Below are positions 61,231 to 64,000 of a stretch of 64,000 nucleotides of DNA, one piece after another (position 1 is the first letter of the stretch; each line of letters begins with the position of its first letter). The notes under the pieces are model-generated. The model saw only the letters and a list, made by a program, of their open reading frames with translations. It did not search any database and was not told the origin of the DNA. The position numbers and the translations under genes are program-made. The stretch is from Ianthella basta. Lineage: Eukaryota; Porifera; Demospongiae; Verongiida; Ianthellidae. The stretch lies in assembly GCA_964019415.1 (NCBI GenBank), contig OZ025870.1, positions 3,450,408 through 3,514,407 on the forward strand, given 5' to 3'.

Positions 61231-61493
61231 GACACCAGTATCCACACTGTCAGGATATTTCTGATAGATTAGAGACTTTGAAGTAATCCATAACCAAATT
61301 AAAGATGACAAGAGTATATTTGGAATCCTATTATATACAAGTGGAAGTCCTATGCAAGCTGTCTAAGTACATATATATAGCTACCCAGGACACAGTAGCC
61401 TGTGGGTATGTTGAGTACAGTGGGAGGACCTCCTTAAACTAAGTATGCTAAATGTGCATTTTAATTGTACCATTAGGTACTTTGCGCTGTTAG

Positions 61494-61981
61494 GGATGCC
61501 GTATTCCCCGGTGAAGTTCACTGGGGCACCAGATGCCCAATGTTTGCAGGGGATGCCGTATTCCCCGGTGAACTTCACTGGGGCACAGATGCCCAATGTT
61601 TGCAGGGGATGCCGTTTTCCCTGGTCAAGTTCACTGGGGCACCAGATACACAATGTTTGCAGGGGATGTCGTATTCCCGGTGAAGTTCACTGGGGCACCA
61701 GATGCCCAATGTTTGCAGGGGATGCCGTATTGCCGGTGAAGTTCACTGGGGCACCAGATGCCCAATGTTTGCAGGGGATGCCGTTTTCCCCGGTGAAGTT
61801 CACTGGAGCACCAGATGCCCAATGTTTGCAGGGGATGCCGTATTCCCTGGTCAAGTTCACTGGGACACCAGATGCCCAATGTTTGCGGGGGATGCCGTAT
61901 TCCCCGGTGGACTTCACTGGGGCACCAGATGCCCAATGTTTGCAGGGGATGCCGTATTCCCCAGTGAACTTCACTGGGGCA
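61494..61981. repeat. 57-bp minisatellite array B
   Basis: About 8.5 copies of the same 57-bp, 19-codon unit as at 50694-51650, in the same orientation. Single-base deletions in some copies break the frames, so no frame is open throughout. The GAACCAGATGCAAAATG variant of array A is absent here. Confidence 0.95.
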
Positions 61982-63200
61982 TCTGCATTGGGTGTGATCA
62001 TCACTTCCTATTTTTAACAGTGATTGTTCGTTCTCACTTCCTGTGAGGAGTTACAAGGCGCAGAAGTTGGTCAGAGAGTAACAAAAGTTGGCTTTCTTGC
62101 TGTAACTTTGGATAGGATTAGTTTAACAACAATGTATGCATGCAAAAGTTAGTATGAACAGATTAATGTTCTTTTTGTTCCGATTAGACGTTCATCCGAT
62201 AGCCAGAAAGATATTTCCCACTAATTTGATGGCTTCGTTAGTGGCGTCATTGCGCAGTGTAGCAAGGCGCCATCAGCAGATATTATACGTAGACATAGAG
62301 AGCTGAGTCTGTTCTTTCTTCTGGTTCTCATCTGACTTCAATCGAACAAAGCTTGCAGGAGATATAAGCAATTACACAGAGGTAGAAAATTGGCCACGTG
62401 CAGCACTCGCATTGTTTACATTGTCATAACCCACATGCGGAATTCCTCAATGTTGTTGGCATCAGAAGATATTGTAAATGTGTCTGCCTGAAACTACTGC
62501 CTGAACTGTGAGTACACAATTCCAAAGTTTTGTCATCCACCCAAATCGTCCACAGAGACTCTAACAGTCCAACCATTTGTCCGTTCAGCCATCCTGTCTA
62601 TTTCAATTGCATTGGACACCAATTGATCAATTTTCATGGCAAAATGGGTGATAAATATTTAAGCTTTTAAGGTTGAACATTAAACTTTTGCCATGTTATG
62701 CAGCATACATGGTAAAAATGGCAGCGCACACTGGAAATCACTTAAGCCACATGTTTGTGTTTTCCCTGCTGGAAATGGCGTAGATGGGGAGAGGATAGTT
62801 TGACTCTGTCTCCAAGGAAGACTGAGGGCAACTCTTTTACCAGTTCAAGAATGTACGCAAGTGGGTATGGACGAAGACATTGAAAGTCAAGAAACACAAT
62901 AAGAATGGTGAGTGTCCGCATGTGGTAAAGCTTAGAGATTGCTCATTTTGCCCCTACTGTGGGGGCAATTCTGTACCATAGACTAGAATAGATTAGTATT
63001 AAGGAGAAGGTGCACAAACATGCACAAACTTTAATGGTAGACTGCGGGCTTCAGGCATGACAGTGACAGGATAAGCAAGCTAAGTATGGTCCAACCACTG
63101 CTGTAGGTCTTCTGAGAAAGGCAGTTTACTCGAAGGTTGGTAGTATAAGAAAACCATGCCAACTTCTATGATGTGCAAACTAGTCACTCGGGCTTACATG
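61982..63200. other. no gene recognised
   Basis: No splice-supported open frame, RNA gene or tandem repeat is visible. The right part may include the 5' LTR of the element whose gag starts at 63493, but I cannot place its start. Confidence 0.45.
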
Positions 63201-63492
63201 CCTTCATAATTTATGACGCGTTTGTAGTGACTGTATGTTTGTTGTGTTGTGTTACCTGTAGTGCTGTGTGGTTTCCTGGAGTCTTGTATTATTATTTGGT
63301 TTTGCCTGTTTCTGCATGGATGTAGCTTTTGATTGGTTTTGTATCATGTGACTTGCATGGAGCATGTGTGCCTTGCCCGGGTGTAATTGGTGTGGAACCA
63401 CGTGCGAGTGACCATTAGCGTCCGCAGTTGTTCGTGCATGGATTGTGCCAGCGACCTCGATATTGGCGACGAAGGTAAAGCAGGAACGGACA
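63201..63492 (+). mobile_element. probable LTR end and leader of a Ty3/gypsy-like element
   Basis: A GT/TG-rich stretch precedes TTGGCGACGAAGG (63461-63473), which looks like the primer-binding site/leader junction of many invertebrate Ty3/gypsy elements and sits 20 bp before the gag ATG. LTR borders cannot be fixed because the second LTR is outside the window. Confidence 0.45.
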
Positions 63493-64000
63493 ATGGCCAC
63501 TCGCGGAAGCACTGGTGAGTTCCAGGGCCACCCAGAGGGGTGGACGGAGTACATCGAGAGGCTGGAGTGTTATTTCACCGCCAACGACGTCGCCACCGAC
63601 GAGAAACAGAGAGCAATTCTCCTCGCTTATTGTGGCGACGTCACTTACAGCACAATACGTAGTCTGGTGGCACCAAGGAAGCCGACGGAGGTTTCATACG
63701 ATGACTTAGTGAAATTAGCTCAGGCTCACTACAACCCCAGACCATCTCAGATCGTCCAGCGGTTCAAGTTCAACTCGAGGACACAGCAAGCAGGTGAGAG
63801 CATTGCTAGCTATGTTGCTGAACTCCGCCGACTCTCTGAACGTTGTGGGTTTGGACACAGTCTAGATGACATGCTGGCCCAGGCGAGAATCCAACAGTGT
63901 CTCCTGGCTGAGGTGGACTTGACCTTGGACTAGGCTATGAAAATAGCACAGGCCATGGAGGTGGCTGAGCGGGATGCCAAGGAGCTGCGACAGGTGGAGA
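63493..64000 (+). pseudogene. Ty3/gypsy-like gag with in-frame TAG
   Basis: From ATG at 63493 the frame reads MATRGSTGEFQGHPEGWTEY, then IERLECYFTANDV, then DEKQRAILLAYCG and a SYDDLVKLAQAHYNPRPSQI block. These match the retrotransposon gag capsid pattern (W--Y--RLE-YF-AN-I...K-A-LL---G---Y--L--L--P..). RFKFNSRTQQAGESIASYVA with ELRRLSERCGFG follows. A TAG stands at 63931-63933 in ..DLTLD*AMKIAQAMEVAE.., after which the frame stays open and gag-like to the window end, so the stop is probably a single substitution. The zinc knuckle and pol lie beyond the window. Confidence 0.85.

Noticed and set aside
61445-62017. 190-codon plus-strand frame over the second 57-bp array
   Set aside because: It switches between repeat frames at single-base deletions, so it is not a maintained coding sequence.

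Overview
The window looks like an early-branching marine metazoan, most likely a demosponge; the phylum is inference. Reasons: spliced genes with short introns (about 60-340 bp), a ciliary HYDIN-type gene, several non-LTR retrotransposons, a Ty3-type gag, and TA-rich sequence with many TAGCTAG-like strings. Nothing looks bacterial.

Layout. (1) 1-3377: minus-strand exons of a HYDIN-like gene, the axonemal central-pair protein built from ASH/MSP-type beta domains. Splice sites and phases can be read exon by exon. Its small introns are packed with TG/CA, G-rich and other simple repeats. (2) 3434-50683: a satellite array of about 47 kb. The canonical unit is 35 bp, made of three related decamers plus a GGTAA spacer, with 25-bp and 45-bp versions. 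It is interrupted by three 5'-truncated LINEs (8550-9870, 23724-24956, 30593-33033). (3) 50694-51650: a 57-bp minisatellite whose unit is 19 codons, then a short unrecognised stretch. (4) 52316-53410: three more minus-strand HYDIN exons, a Tc1/mariner-type MITE, and a tRNA-like SINE just upstream. (5) 55229-56456: a two-exon minus-strand Kelch gene. (6) 57.1-59.5 kb: a decayed hammerhead-ribozyme motif, a broken pogo/Tigger-like DNA-binding-domain fragment, and two possible exons. (7) 60.1-61.3 kb: GC-rich perfect hairpins and GTGTGA inverted repeats. (8) 61494-61981: a second array of the same 57-bp minisatellite. (9) 63.2 kb to the end: the 5' part of a Ty3/gypsy-like retrotransposon with a premature stop in gag.

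The central observation is that the HYDIN exon ending at 52316 and the exon starting at 3377 encode adjacent halves of one beta domain and match in phase. The whole satellite, the LINEs and the first 57-bp array therefore lie inside a single phase-0 HYDIN intron of about 48.9 kb. On the plus strand, antisense to HYDIN, nearly every satellite unit carries AAG|GTAAGA, a near-consensus 5' splice site. The HYDIN-sense strand instead carries CUUACCU, the core of the U1 snRNA 5' end. That strand has no stop codon in any frame, and its canonical unit has no AG dinucleotide. Whether this matters for expression is untested.

Two HYDIN exons (2170-2436 and 2978-3120) are each 2 nt longer than their flanking phases allow. 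The excess maps to TG and CT runs, so the copy is either frameshifted or the assembly has small errors there.
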